This document shows positions 53,687 to 64,000 of a stretch of DNA of 64,000 bases, in pieces. Location: positions 434,001-498,000 of the forward strand of contig NZ_BQYJ01000003.1 in the NCBI RefSeq assembly GCF_023168165.1, written 5' to 3'. How positions within the stretch are numbered: the stretch's first letter is position 1; each line of letters starts with the position of its first letter. A program made the translations under genes and the position numbers. Under the pieces are notes generated by a model. It saw only the letters and a program-made list of their open reading frames with translations, had not been told where the DNA came from and did no database searches. The DNA is from Niallia sp. NCCP-28. GTDB lineage: Bacteria > Bacillota > Bacilli > Bacillales > Cytobacillaceae.

Positions 53687-54499
53687 ATGATTAAATTAGT
53701 GATATCTGATATGGACGGAACTTTTTTGAACAATAATGGTGATTTTAATAGAGAATTATTTAAAGAGACGAAAAAAATCATGAAGGATAAAGGAGTGGTG
53801 TTTGCTCCTTGTACAGGAAAGCAATGTGAGCGGATAGAAGAATTATTTGGGGAAGATGCAAATGATTTATGGATTTTAGGTGATAGCGCAACACGTATAA
53901 AGCACAATAAGCAGTTTGTGTATGAATCTTTATTATTGAATGAATTGGGTTTGCAAATCATCCAACTTCTTGAAGAAATAAGCCTGGACCATACTATTAT
54001 CGCATGTACAAGAAAAGGAGCATATGTAAAAGAGACACTATCTCCTGAAGAGCTCGCAATCGTACGGAGATCCTATGCAAATGTTATAAAGGTAGAAGAC
54101 TTTAATAGTATTTCAGAGGACTTTATAAAGATAACGGTACATGATCCAGCTTTCCAGTGTGTAGAAACCAGAGAGAAGCTGTCTTCCTTTTTTGAGCATG
54201 CCTTTATTGTCGCATCAGAAGCATCCTGGATTGATATAACCAATGCCAATGTCCACAAAGGAAAAACAATTGCTCAATTGCAGCAATTATTGAATGTCAC
54301 TCCTCAGGAAACGATGGTATTTGGTGATGGTTATAATGATTTAGAGCTAATGGCTTCTGGATCATACAGTTTTGCTGTGCGAAATGCTTTTCCAGAAATA
54401 AAAGCTGCAGCAAATTTTATCACTAGATCGAATGAAGAAGATGCGGTCATGAAAACTATTATTCAATTATTATCACTGCAGAGTGACATAGACAATTAA
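53687..54499 (+). CDS. Cof-type HAD phosphatase
   Basis: 270 residues. HAD motif I 'ISDMDGTFLN' (D8, D10), motif II T in 'FAPCTGKQ', Lys in 'VHKGKTIAQL' and motif IV 'VFGDGYNDLELM' with 'GSYSFAVRNAFPEIKAAANF'. IIB cap. Dephosphorylates sugar phosphates or similar. GGAGG before ATG. Confidence 0.9.
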   Translation: MIKLVISDMDGTFLNNNGDFNRELFKETKKIMKDKGVVFAPCTGKQCERIEELFGEDANDLWILGDSATRIKHNKQFVYESLLLNELGLQIIQLLEEISLDHTIIACTRKGAYVKETLSPEELAIVRRSYANVIKVEDFNSISEDFIKITVHDPAFQCVETREKLSSFFEHAFIVASEASWIDITNANVHKGKTIAQLQQLLNVTPQETMVFGDGYNDLELMASGSYSFAVRNAFPEIKAAANFITRSNEEDAVMKTIIQLLSLQSDIDN

Positions 54500-55019
54500 A
54501 TTCTTTTTAACAAGTTTGGAAAAATTATCGCCATTCAGTGACCGCTTTATACAGTATAGGCCCAGTGCTATCGGGAGAATTGGCAGGAATGGCAAATTAA
54601 CAAGGTCATCTGAAAGGTATTTTTCAATTTTGTAATGATGGATTGCAATTTTTAAGTTACATGTACATTAATGGCTGAAAAAATGCATAGTAAAAGTTAT
54701 AAATTACACGGATTATAGGTCTTATTAAAAAATAAAACTATAGAATAAGAGATAGTTTTGGAAGTACTATAGGTAATATGATGTTTATAACACAAAGGAT
54801 GAAATGGATTATGCTGTTACGGAGCTATCAAATTGGATAACTGTTTTTTTAGGAAAAAGGGATAAAACCTGGTTGTTATTGGGCTAGTTGAGGCAGGGAA
54901 AATCTTAATAAAAAGGAAAGATAGACATTCCAAGTTCATCTATGCAATTTTTGGATATATATAAGTTGTTTAGGACAAAATACTATAAATAATGTAAACA
55001 GTATTTGGAGGGAACAACT
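54500..55019. other. gene-free stretch
   Basis: No open frame with a ribosome-binding site and no recognisable RNA. Short traces such as 'GKRDKTWLLLG' may be degraded coding sequence. Confidence 0.4.
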
Positions 55020-56015
55020 TTGAATAATAAACAAGCTAGATTAACATCATCAGAAATTACAGGTTTATGGACTCAATACTTACAAGAAACAATGGCAATC
55101 TGCATTATTAAATTTGTGTTGAAGAATGTTAAAGATCCTGAAATTGCTTCTCTTTTTGAATTTACTTTAACTTTAGCTGAAAAGCATTTGCAAATGCTTG
55201 AAAGTATTTTTAAAAAGGAAAAAATAGAATTGCCTAAAGGATTTACTGATGAAGATGTAAATTTAAACGCCCCTCCCTTATTTACGGATATATTTTGGTT
55301 GAATTATATACATGATATGACGTTACATGGTTTAGCTGGATATACGATGTCTTTTAGTGTATCTGCCAGAAAAGATATAAGAAATCATTATTATCAATGT
55401 AATATCGATACTATGGACCTTTATAATAAATCAATTGAAGTTCTTTTATCTAAAGGCATTTATCAAAGATCTCCTTATTTTTCTACCAAAAACAAGAGTC
55501 AGTCTATTACAGAGTTTAAATATGTGATGGATTTATTTGGAGATAAAAGACCTTTAAATTCAATGGAAGCAGGGAATATTTATTTTAATCTAAAAAAGAG
55601 TATTGTGCTTAAAACTTTGATTGAGGGGTTTAAACAAGTAATTCAAGATAAAGATATCGATAAATTTATGAATCATTGTTTAAATACAGTTAGTAAAAAT
55701 ATAGAGGTTTTTTCTTCTACACTTGAAGAAGAAAATCTTCATTCTCCACGTTTATTGGATAGTGAAATCACAGATTCTGATATAGCTCCTTTTTCAGATA
55801 AGTTAATGGTATTCCATACAGGATTTTTATTTCATTTAGCGACTACATATTATGCAACAGCTATGATAACAAGCATGAGAATAGATATAGTTGGACATTG
55901 TGATGCATCTATTCTAAGGGATTTAAAAACTATAGCTTCTTTTGGGAAAATTTTAATTAACAAAGGATGGATGGAAGAATTACCAGTGGCAGATGATCGT
56001 CAAGAATTAAATTAA
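55020..56015 (+). CDS. DUF3231 two-domain protein
   Basis: 331 residues, two ferritin-like four-helix DUF3231 domains: 'LTSSEITGLWTQYLQETMAI' ... 'EVLLSKGIYQRSPYFSTKNK' and 'LNSMEAGNIYFNLKKSIVLK' ... 'IASFGKILINKGWMEELPV'. TTG 55020 with GGAGGG upstream. Related to spore coat CotF-like proteins. Monocistronic, terminator at about 56200. Confidence 0.82.
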   Translation: MNNKQARLTSSEITGLWTQYLQETMAICIIKFVLKNVKDPEIASLFEFTLTLAEKHLQMLESIFKKEKIELPKGFTDEDVNLNAPPLFTDIFWLNYIHDMTLHGLAGYTMSFSVSARKDIRNHYYQCNIDTMDLYNKSIEVLLSKGIYQRSPYFSTKNKSQSITEFKYVMDLFGDKRPLNSMEAGNIYFNLKKSIVLKTLIEGFKQVIQDKDIDKFMNHCLNTVSKNIEVFSSTLEEENLHSPRLLDSEITDSDIAPFSDKLMVFHTGFLFHLATTYYATAMITSMRIDIVGHCDASILRDLKTIASFGKILINKGWMEELPVADDRQELN

Positions 56016-56198
56016 TAATAAAAATGAAAAAAACAACACATAAACTTTTTGTTCTAAACTAAGTTTTTGATTAGCTTAAAATTAATCTTTGCTAGAAAGG
56101 GGGGAAATGCTTTTCTAGTAAAAGGCAAGAAAACTCGAGAATAGGGCAGTATGGACTCCTTGGATGATATCCTATTTTTTGATGGTTTCTCAAACGAA

Positions 56199-56241
56199 AA
56201 AAACGAAATTTGCTCCTATATGGTCAAATTTCGTTTTGGTT
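56199..56241 (+). terminator. terminator
   Basis: AAACGAAATTTG / CAAATTTCGTTT stem then TGGTTTGCTTTT. Confidence 0.75.
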
Positions 56242-56565
56242 TGCTTTTGATAGGATGTGTGATGTTAACTAAATAATAATAAACATAAAAAATTATTAGT
56301 ATGAACTGTATAAGCAGTACTTTTAATGGTTTTATTGCTTGGTCTTTAACAAATGAGACAAATAAATGCTTCTTTAGTTATTTATGTTACCGTCTTTCAT
56401 TTTTATATTTAAAACATCATAATCTCAGCACTTTCAAAACTTTTCATTACCCAACTATGATTATGGGCACCCTCTATAATCCACTATTTCCTTTTTTTAT
56501 AAAGATTAAATTTAAGGGAAACCAATGTGTCTTTCTTAGCTAAAGCAAGCTGCTAATATTTTGGA

Positions 56566-56799
56566 TTAATCGCTGAAATTGCTAAATAGATTTTCTATTT
56601 CTTTAACATCATAAAAGTCGCCATCACTTATGAATTTTTCAATTTCTACTGTGCCATCCTCTATAAATTCAATTTCCCATCGCTGTCCTGGTACAGCAAT
56701 TTCCACCATAATCGCTTCATTTCTAACTTTATTCAGTTTATAAAATATCTTTTTTTTCTCTAATTTATTAAGAAAATGAATTAAATCCTTAATTTCCAT
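56566..56799 (-). CDS. small acidic protein, 77 residues (immunity-like)
   Basis: 'LIHFLNKLEKKKIFYKLNKV', 'IMVEIAVPGQRWEIEFIEDG', 'TVEIEKFISDGDFYDVKEIE'. AAGGAGG 8 nt before ATG 56799. I remember such proteins as widespread in Bacillus and sometimes near LXG toxins. No toxin is adjacent. Confidence 0.65.
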   Translation of the reverse strand: MEIKDLIHFLNKLEKKKIFYKLNKVRNEAIMVEIAVPGQRWEIEFIEDGTVEIEKFISDGDFYDVKEIENLFSNFSD

Positions 56800-59944
<3,145 letters not shown>

Positions 59945-60877
59945 TTGCTGGATACGTCCAGATTTAATTAGTAGCACCGCTCCATTGTTGCCAAAGCGGT
60001 TTGATGCCACCTATAATAAACTGTAAAATATAATCCACTAATTTCTCACCTTACAGTATGGCAAGATGTTATATTGAAAGTTTTATTTTTGGTTATAGAA
60101 TAATCATTATTATGTGTTAAGTTTTTTTCACTAACGGGGCTTTAGTGGAAAAAGGAACCATAATTAATAAGCCGCAAGATACAAGATTTTATGCAGTTCT
60201 TGTAAATTGTGGCTTATTTTCAATTCTAAAAATATCCTGCCATATTTCTTAATTGCCAAATACAGCGATTTCTTTTTTGAAGATAAGCTCTTTTTAATTT
60301 ACACCACTGATAAAGTGAAACTTTCATTTCCCGGTTTTTCAGATCAGCTTGAAGTGCAGGAAAAAGCTCATTTATGCATGATAAGAAATGGTTTCTTCTA
60401 TTACTATGAAACTATTTCTTATCTCTATTGTTTACTCTTATTGTTGGGAGCTCATAGTCAGGAGGATATGCACGACATTGAACACTTTAGATTAGACCTA
60501 TCAGCAGTCTAGAAAAAGAAGGAATAATATGAATATACATAGTAGTGTTATGTTTGTTTTGGCCAGCACTTTTGTTTGGTTTTGCTAGTTATTGTGAGAA
60601 GAGCGGCAGTTCTGTTTTTTCTAGTATTTGGTTGGGTAAAGTAATAGAAAAGAGGAGATGATAACAGCGGCTAGTATACATATTGTTCTTCCTGTGTCTT
60701 ATAGGTTTGAACAGCAGAAGGAAGGTCCAGATAATATTGCGAGGCAATCATGCAGAAAAAATGCTCATCTTATAGGTAAGAATCAAACAGAGATTGGACT
60801 AGTTGAATGTTTTGCTTTTTTATCCTGATTTTTTTGTTGTAATATATGGAGAGAGTGTTATAAAAAGGAGAAAGATA
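59945..60877. other. gene-poor stretch
   Basis: Contains hairpins ACCGCT/AGCGGT (about 59974-60002) and the terminator at 60167-60218. An open frame at 60207-60512 starts inside that terminator and has no ribosome-binding site. The rest (60520-60800) shows short broken hydrophobic pieces only. Confidence 0.4.
60167..60222. terminator. terminator
   Basis: AATAAGCCGCAA / TTGTGGCTTATT stem followed by TTC and preceded by A-rich sequence on the other side. Confidence 0.65.
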
Positions 60878-61639
60878 GTGAATAGTAAATTTTTTTTATT
60901 AATAGCAATTATTATTGCCACAGTATTTTTATTTTTTGGTCAAGAAAACAAAAAAAATTTAGAAGAGCTAAAAAAAGAAAATATAATCAAAAATGCAAAT
61001 GATATAGAAATTCGAAATACTAAAACGGATATTTTGGATAAATTAAACAGTGGAGAAGAAGTTACTATTGTATTTTTAGGAGATTCTACAACTGAACAAA
61101 ATAAATATACGAATGGTAAATTAGGGCATGTAGAACGTATAAAAAAAGCTTTATCTACTGTTTACGGAGGTAAGGTAAATGTCATTAATGCCGGAATATC
61201 CGGAAATACTATCATCGACATGTCCAAGCGATTAGATAATGATGTTTTAAGCCATAAACCTGATTTAGTGATAATCAACTCAGGTATTAATGATGCTAGA
61301 AAAGGTGTCTCAATGGCAGAATTTAAAACAACATATGAGAATATAATTAAAAGAATTAAAAATGAGACCGATGCAAATATTATCCTTCGCACATCCAATG
61401 TAACATTAGGAGAAAATACTAACTATATGTTAAGAGAAAAAATTAATCCTATAGTAAAGTCTCTTTCTAAAGAATATGATATAGGCTTTATAGACTTGTA
61501 TAGCTATTATGCCAAAGTGGTCATGAACGATCCCTTTGGCATTGATAAGTATAACTATAATCGTTTGCATCCAAATGAAATCGGACAAAAAATTATAAGT
61601 GATTTAATCCTGTATTCTTTATTAAACCCTAAACAATAG
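60878..61639 (+). CDS. SGNH/GDSL hydrolase, membrane anchored
   Basis: 253 residues. GTG 60878 follows AAAGGAGAAAG. Membrane anchor 'FFLLIAIIIATVFLFFG' (about 4-20), then SGNH blocks: I 'IVFLGDSTT', II 'INAGISGNTI', III 'IINSGINDARKG', V 'YNRLHPNEIG' (His). Secreted esterase or peptidoglycan/polysaccharide O-deacetylase-type activity; substrate unknown. Confidence 0.88.
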   Translation: MNSKFFLLIAIIIATVFLFFGQENKKNLEELKKENIIKNANDIEIRNTKTDILDKLNSGEEVTIVFLGDSTTEQNKYTNGKLGHVERIKKALSTVYGGKVNVINAGISGNTIIDMSKRLDNDVLSHKPDLVIINSGINDARKGVSMAEFKTTYENIIKRIKNETDANIILRTSNVTLGENTNYMLREKINPIVKSLSKEYDIGFIDLYSYYAKVVMNDPFGIDKYNYNRLHPNEIGQKIISDLILYSLLNPKQ

Positions 61640-61746
61640 ATCATATTTATACGAAAAACACTGTATAAAAAAACGATTTATAAAATGGACAGAGAAGGGC
61701 CGTTATTTTAAGATTCTCACACGTCGTCACAAAAAAATATTGAAAT

Positions 61747-61781
61747 AAAAGGGTTTTTGATATTCCAAAAGCCCTTTTATC
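61747..61781. terminator. bidirectional terminator
   Basis: AAAAGGGTTTTTG / CAAAAGCCCTTTT between convergent SGNH and esterase genes. Confidence 0.82.
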
Positions 61782-61831
61782 GTAAATGAAAGCTGCTTTA
61801 AAATAATAAGAAAAAGATTGCTGGAACTCTT

Positions 61832-62707
61832 CTATTTCAATAACGCTATAATCTGTTTTTTCGCTTTTTTTGCTTCAGGCAAAGGAAATAATGGAAAAAT
61901 GTGCATCATGTCGGGATACTCGTGATAGTTAAAGTTTTCTGGGGCATGCTGAATCATTTTTCGGGTATCTGGATTCGTGATATCAGCCGTTCCTGAAAAT
62001 ATGGTTATATTGGTGGTTTGTGCGAAATCCCCATTAATCGGGCTAAGTAAAGCATCAGATAATGAATGGTTCCCTGCCATCCATTTTCCAATGTCTTTTA
62101 GCGCTGGTGTGGCACTTATCGGGTCAAGCTTTTGGACAGTGAGGATTTCTGGATTTTTCAACTCGAAATCAACCAAGGGTGAGATGGCAATCACTTTTTT
62201 GGGAAAGACTGCTTGCTGTTTTTTTAATAGCTGAATAAACGATAAGGCAATAGTGCCTCCTGCTGAGTCGCCCATAATGATTAATTTTTCCTGATTATTA
62301 ACAATGTTTTCATAGATGTTTAACAAATACCTCATTATATCATCCATTGTATGCTTTGGTGCTAATGGATAGAGGGGAACTATGACATCCACATTTGCTT
62401 CTTTTATCATAGTATCTATAAAAGACCAGTGTAAGGGAGAAATCGGTAAAACAAAGCCTCCTCCTGGTAAGTACAGGACCGTTTTCTTTGCTGGATTCAG
62501 CTCAGAACGCAATAGATAGATTGGGTTTTTATACTGTACATTGATTTGAATATCGTAGTTCTTAAACATTTTCTTTGTAGGAAAACCAATATCTTCCTGC
62601 TTTTTTTGTAGCAAGGTTTTTAATTCCTGTCCTTGTTTTAGCCATATATTATTTATTTTAAAGATTTTTGCAAGCGTTTTTATTGCTTTGCTCTGCATAC
62701 TTTCCAT
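61832..62707 (-). CDS. alpha/beta-hydrolase, hormone-sensitive-lipase family
   Basis: 291 residues. 'VLYLPGGGFVLPISPLHWSF' is the oxyanion-hole HGGG-like loop (first His replaced by Pro), nucleophile in 'IIMGDSAGGTIALSF', acid in 'FSGTADITNPDT' and His in 'YPDMMHIFPLFPLPEA'. Esterase of short acyl or phenyl esters. ATG 62707. Confidence 0.88.
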   Translation of the reverse strand: MESMQSKAIKTLAKIFKINNIWLKQGQELKTLLQKKQEDIGFPTKKMFKNYDIQINVQYKNPIYLLRSELNPAKKTVLYLPGGGFVLPISPLHWSFIDTMIKEANVDVIVPLYPLAPKHTMDDIMRYLLNIYENIVNNQEKLIIMGDSAGGTIALSFIQLLKKQQAVFPKKVIAISPLVDFELKNPEILTVQKLDPISATPALKDIGKWMAGNHSLSDALLSPINGDFAQTTNITIFSGTADITNPDTRKMIQHAPENFNYHEYPDMMHIFPLFPLPEAKKAKKQIIALLK

Positions 62708-62996
62708 CAAAAATCTCCATTTCTATTTTTAGCCCCATTTATTTTTTTTTGACAGTGGAACAATCTGTAAATCAATAGATGAGCTTAAATAATCGAAAGA
62801 AAATTCATTTGGCTCATTTTAGAATTTGTTTAACTGTATACGTCAAGAATGCTGCTGATTTTGACAATGATTGATAAATTTATGTATTAAGTATATCTAA
62901 TTGCTGAAAGATAACCAAATAGAAAAATAGATAGTCTATTCTTATCGCTGATACATTCGGAATTGCTAACCGCTATAGATTAACAGGAGTGAGCCG

Positions 62997-63062
62997 ATGC
63001 CAAAGCTGGCTATACAACTAATTAAAGATGTCTGCTTAAAAAGTAAGAGAAGCTTATTTTAA
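62997..63062 (+). CDS. possible 21-residue peptide
   Basis: AGGAGTGAGCCG before ATG; 'MPKLAIQLIKDVCLKSKRSL' plus F. Terminator 28 bp downstream. Only ribosome-binding site and terminator support it. Confidence 0.3.
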   Translation: MPKLAIQLIKDVCLKSKRSLF

Positions 63063-63089
63063 TGTTCTTTTATATATTAAACGAAATAG

Positions 63090-63123
63090 CAAAACAGGTG
63101 GAATCTGTTTCCGCCTGTTTTGG
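63090..63123. terminator. terminator
   Basis: AAAACAGGTGGAA / TTTCCGCCTGTTTT nearly perfect stem. Confidence 0.78.
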
Positions 63124-63130
63124 TCATTTT

Positions 63131-63210
63131 GGTCTCTTCAAGCAGTAGGGATTTTCTTCATCTCCACTGCTTATTTGTTGGATTCATACTGCCCGTTAAT
63201 ACATGATAAA
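63131..63210 (-). repeat. IS200/IS605-like short repeat, copy 4
   Basis: Minus strand: TTTATC then ATGTATTAACGGGCAGTA, later GGAGATGAAGAAAATCCC, TACTGCTTGAAG. It matches both ends of copy 1 (43696) with a different internal deletion. Confidence 0.5.
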
Positions 63211-63228
63211 TAATTACTTAATGCATCA

Positions 63229-63360
63229 CTAAGAACGCTTTTGTTTTTTTCTGGAAGAATCAGCCTGTTTAACTCCAGTTTCCCTTGTTGTTGTTCCTTG
63301 GCCTTCTACTTCTGATGAATTCAAACCAATTGTTGATGGATCAGCTTTTCTTTTTGACAC
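63229..63360 (-). CDS. YuzL-family small protein
   Basis: 43 residues: 'KRKADPSTIGLNSSEVEGQG' and 'SSRKKQKRS'. GTG 63360 with GGAGGTG. Small basic proteins of this type are conserved in spore-formers; function unknown. Confidence 0.7.
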   Translation of the reverse strand: MSKRKADPSTIGLNSSEVEGQGTTTRETGVKQADSSRKKQKRS

Positions 63361-63578
63361 TCTATTCACCTCCAATTATAGTGTTCCTTAAAATAAAGTA
63401 GTTATGTTATTTTATTGCTGATTCGAATAAACCATCAAAATAGGAAGTCTTTTGAATACAATTAAAGGAGATAGATTTTTTATCCTATTCTCTTTGCAAG
63501 CCTTAGAACAATTTGTCTTGATTGTTGAAAAAGAGTAACCGACTATTTGTGCAGTAAATAAAAAAGCTGCTCACACTA

Positions 63579-64000
63579 TTATTTAAATGTTATTTTATAT
63601 TCGGCTTCGAATAGTTCTCCTATTTCCAGCTTATTTATTCCAAATTTTTTGTTCATTTTCCCAGAAGCATTGTATGTATCGGCAATGCCATACCACGGCT
63701 CAATACAAACAAATGGCGCCATGGTGCCATCAGAATCCATATATTTTGACCAAATCCCAACAAATGGGAAATTTTCGGATGTTAGTTCTACACCATGATT
63801 TGATTTATTGGATGCAAGTGAAATGAAATCAATATTGCTGTATACAAGAGCATCATCTACAAATAAAGAATCAGTGAGCTGGATCTTTGAAATATCATTA
63901 GCAGTTCCTTTTTCATGGATCAGAGAATCTTTGAGCTCATATTCCATCACATTCTGATTTGCAGCAGGAGTAAAGTGTAAACTATAGTCCTCGATTGTTT
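63579..64000 (-). CDS. aldose 1-epimerase/LacX-like protein, 5' part outside window
   Basis: The frame is open to the window edge. 'ALVYSNIDFISLASNKSNHG', 'GIWSKYMDSDGTMAPFVCIE' and 'PWYGIADTYNASGKMNKKFG' are the C-terminal beta-sandwich of LacX-type mutarotases; E in 'CIEPWYG' is the catalytic base. Probably about half of the protein is visible. Confidence 0.85.
   Translation of the reverse strand, partial: TIEDYSLHFTPAANQNVMEYELKDSLIHEKGTANDISKIQLTDSLFVDDALVYSNIDFISLASNKSNHGVELTSENFPFVGIWSKYMDSDGTMAPFVCIEPWYGIADTYNASGKMNKKFGINKLEIGELFEAEYKITFK

Noticed and set aside
56301-56543. 80-codon frame
   Set aside because: No start signal, no recognisable domain, sequence looks like random AT-rich intergenic DNA.
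60207-60512. 101-codon frame after the rph-like gene
   Set aside because: Begins within a terminator stem and lacks a ribosome-binding site; hydrophobic composition follows from AT-rich DNA.

Overview
The window is low-GC DNA from an endospore-forming Bacillaceae bacterium (Bacillus/Niallia-like). The evidence is Spo0E-type phosphatase genes, Cse60, YuzL, YdeI and DUF3231 proteins, GGAGG ribosome-binding sites with frequent TTG/GTG starts, and many T-tailed terminators. Species cannot be fixed from sequence alone.

Layout. 0-7.3 kb: end of a Gfo/Idh/MocA oxidoreductase, a Spo0E-like gene followed directly by a c-di-GMP-I riboswitch, a 33-residue peptide gene with its own promoter and terminator, decayed genes, tRNA-Val, and a 777-residue zinc-ribbon/nuclease protein. 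7.3-42.6 kb: an accessory region built on prophage debris. The phage parts are an XtrA-like gene, a RinA-like gene, Cse60, terminase small and large subunits, a truncated portal, a replication gene split by IS66, an integrase remnant, DUF1064-like remnants, a holin cassette and an endolysin, most of them broken. Between them sit intact cargo genes: two PIN_8-type nucleases, a DUF2513 protein, a membrane coiled-coil protein, an Hsp90/MutL-like (GHKL) ATPase bracketed by identical 20-bp repeats, an SMI1/KNR4 protein and several tiny membrane peptides. Mobile DNA includes an IS1182 deletion derivative inserted in a terminator, an IS3 fragment, a complete but frameshifted IS66, a MITE and REP-like GGGTCAG repeats. 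A tRNA-Leu-like structured RNA at 11.7 kb is the most unusual element.

39-46 kb carries a cyclic-di-GMP theme: a GGDEF diguanylate cyclase beside a decayed copy of the spo0E/riboswitch module, then an intact c-di-GMP-I riboswitch with a terminator/antiterminator ahead of a small protein, a divergent ketoacyl-ACP synthase III and a methyl-accepting chemotaxis-like protein. 46-64 kb is more ordinary chromosome: ROK regulator plus MFS sugar transporter with a perfect palindromic operator, duplicated maltose O-acetyltransferases, a HAD phosphatase, DUF3231, a rifampin phosphotransferase-like enzyme, an SGNH hydrolase, an esterase, YuzL and a LacX-type epimerase running off the end. Short TTTAT-flanked repeats that look like non-autonomous IS200/IS605 derivatives recur four times between 43 and 63 kb.

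All assignments come from reading the sequence and remembered family features; no database search was run.
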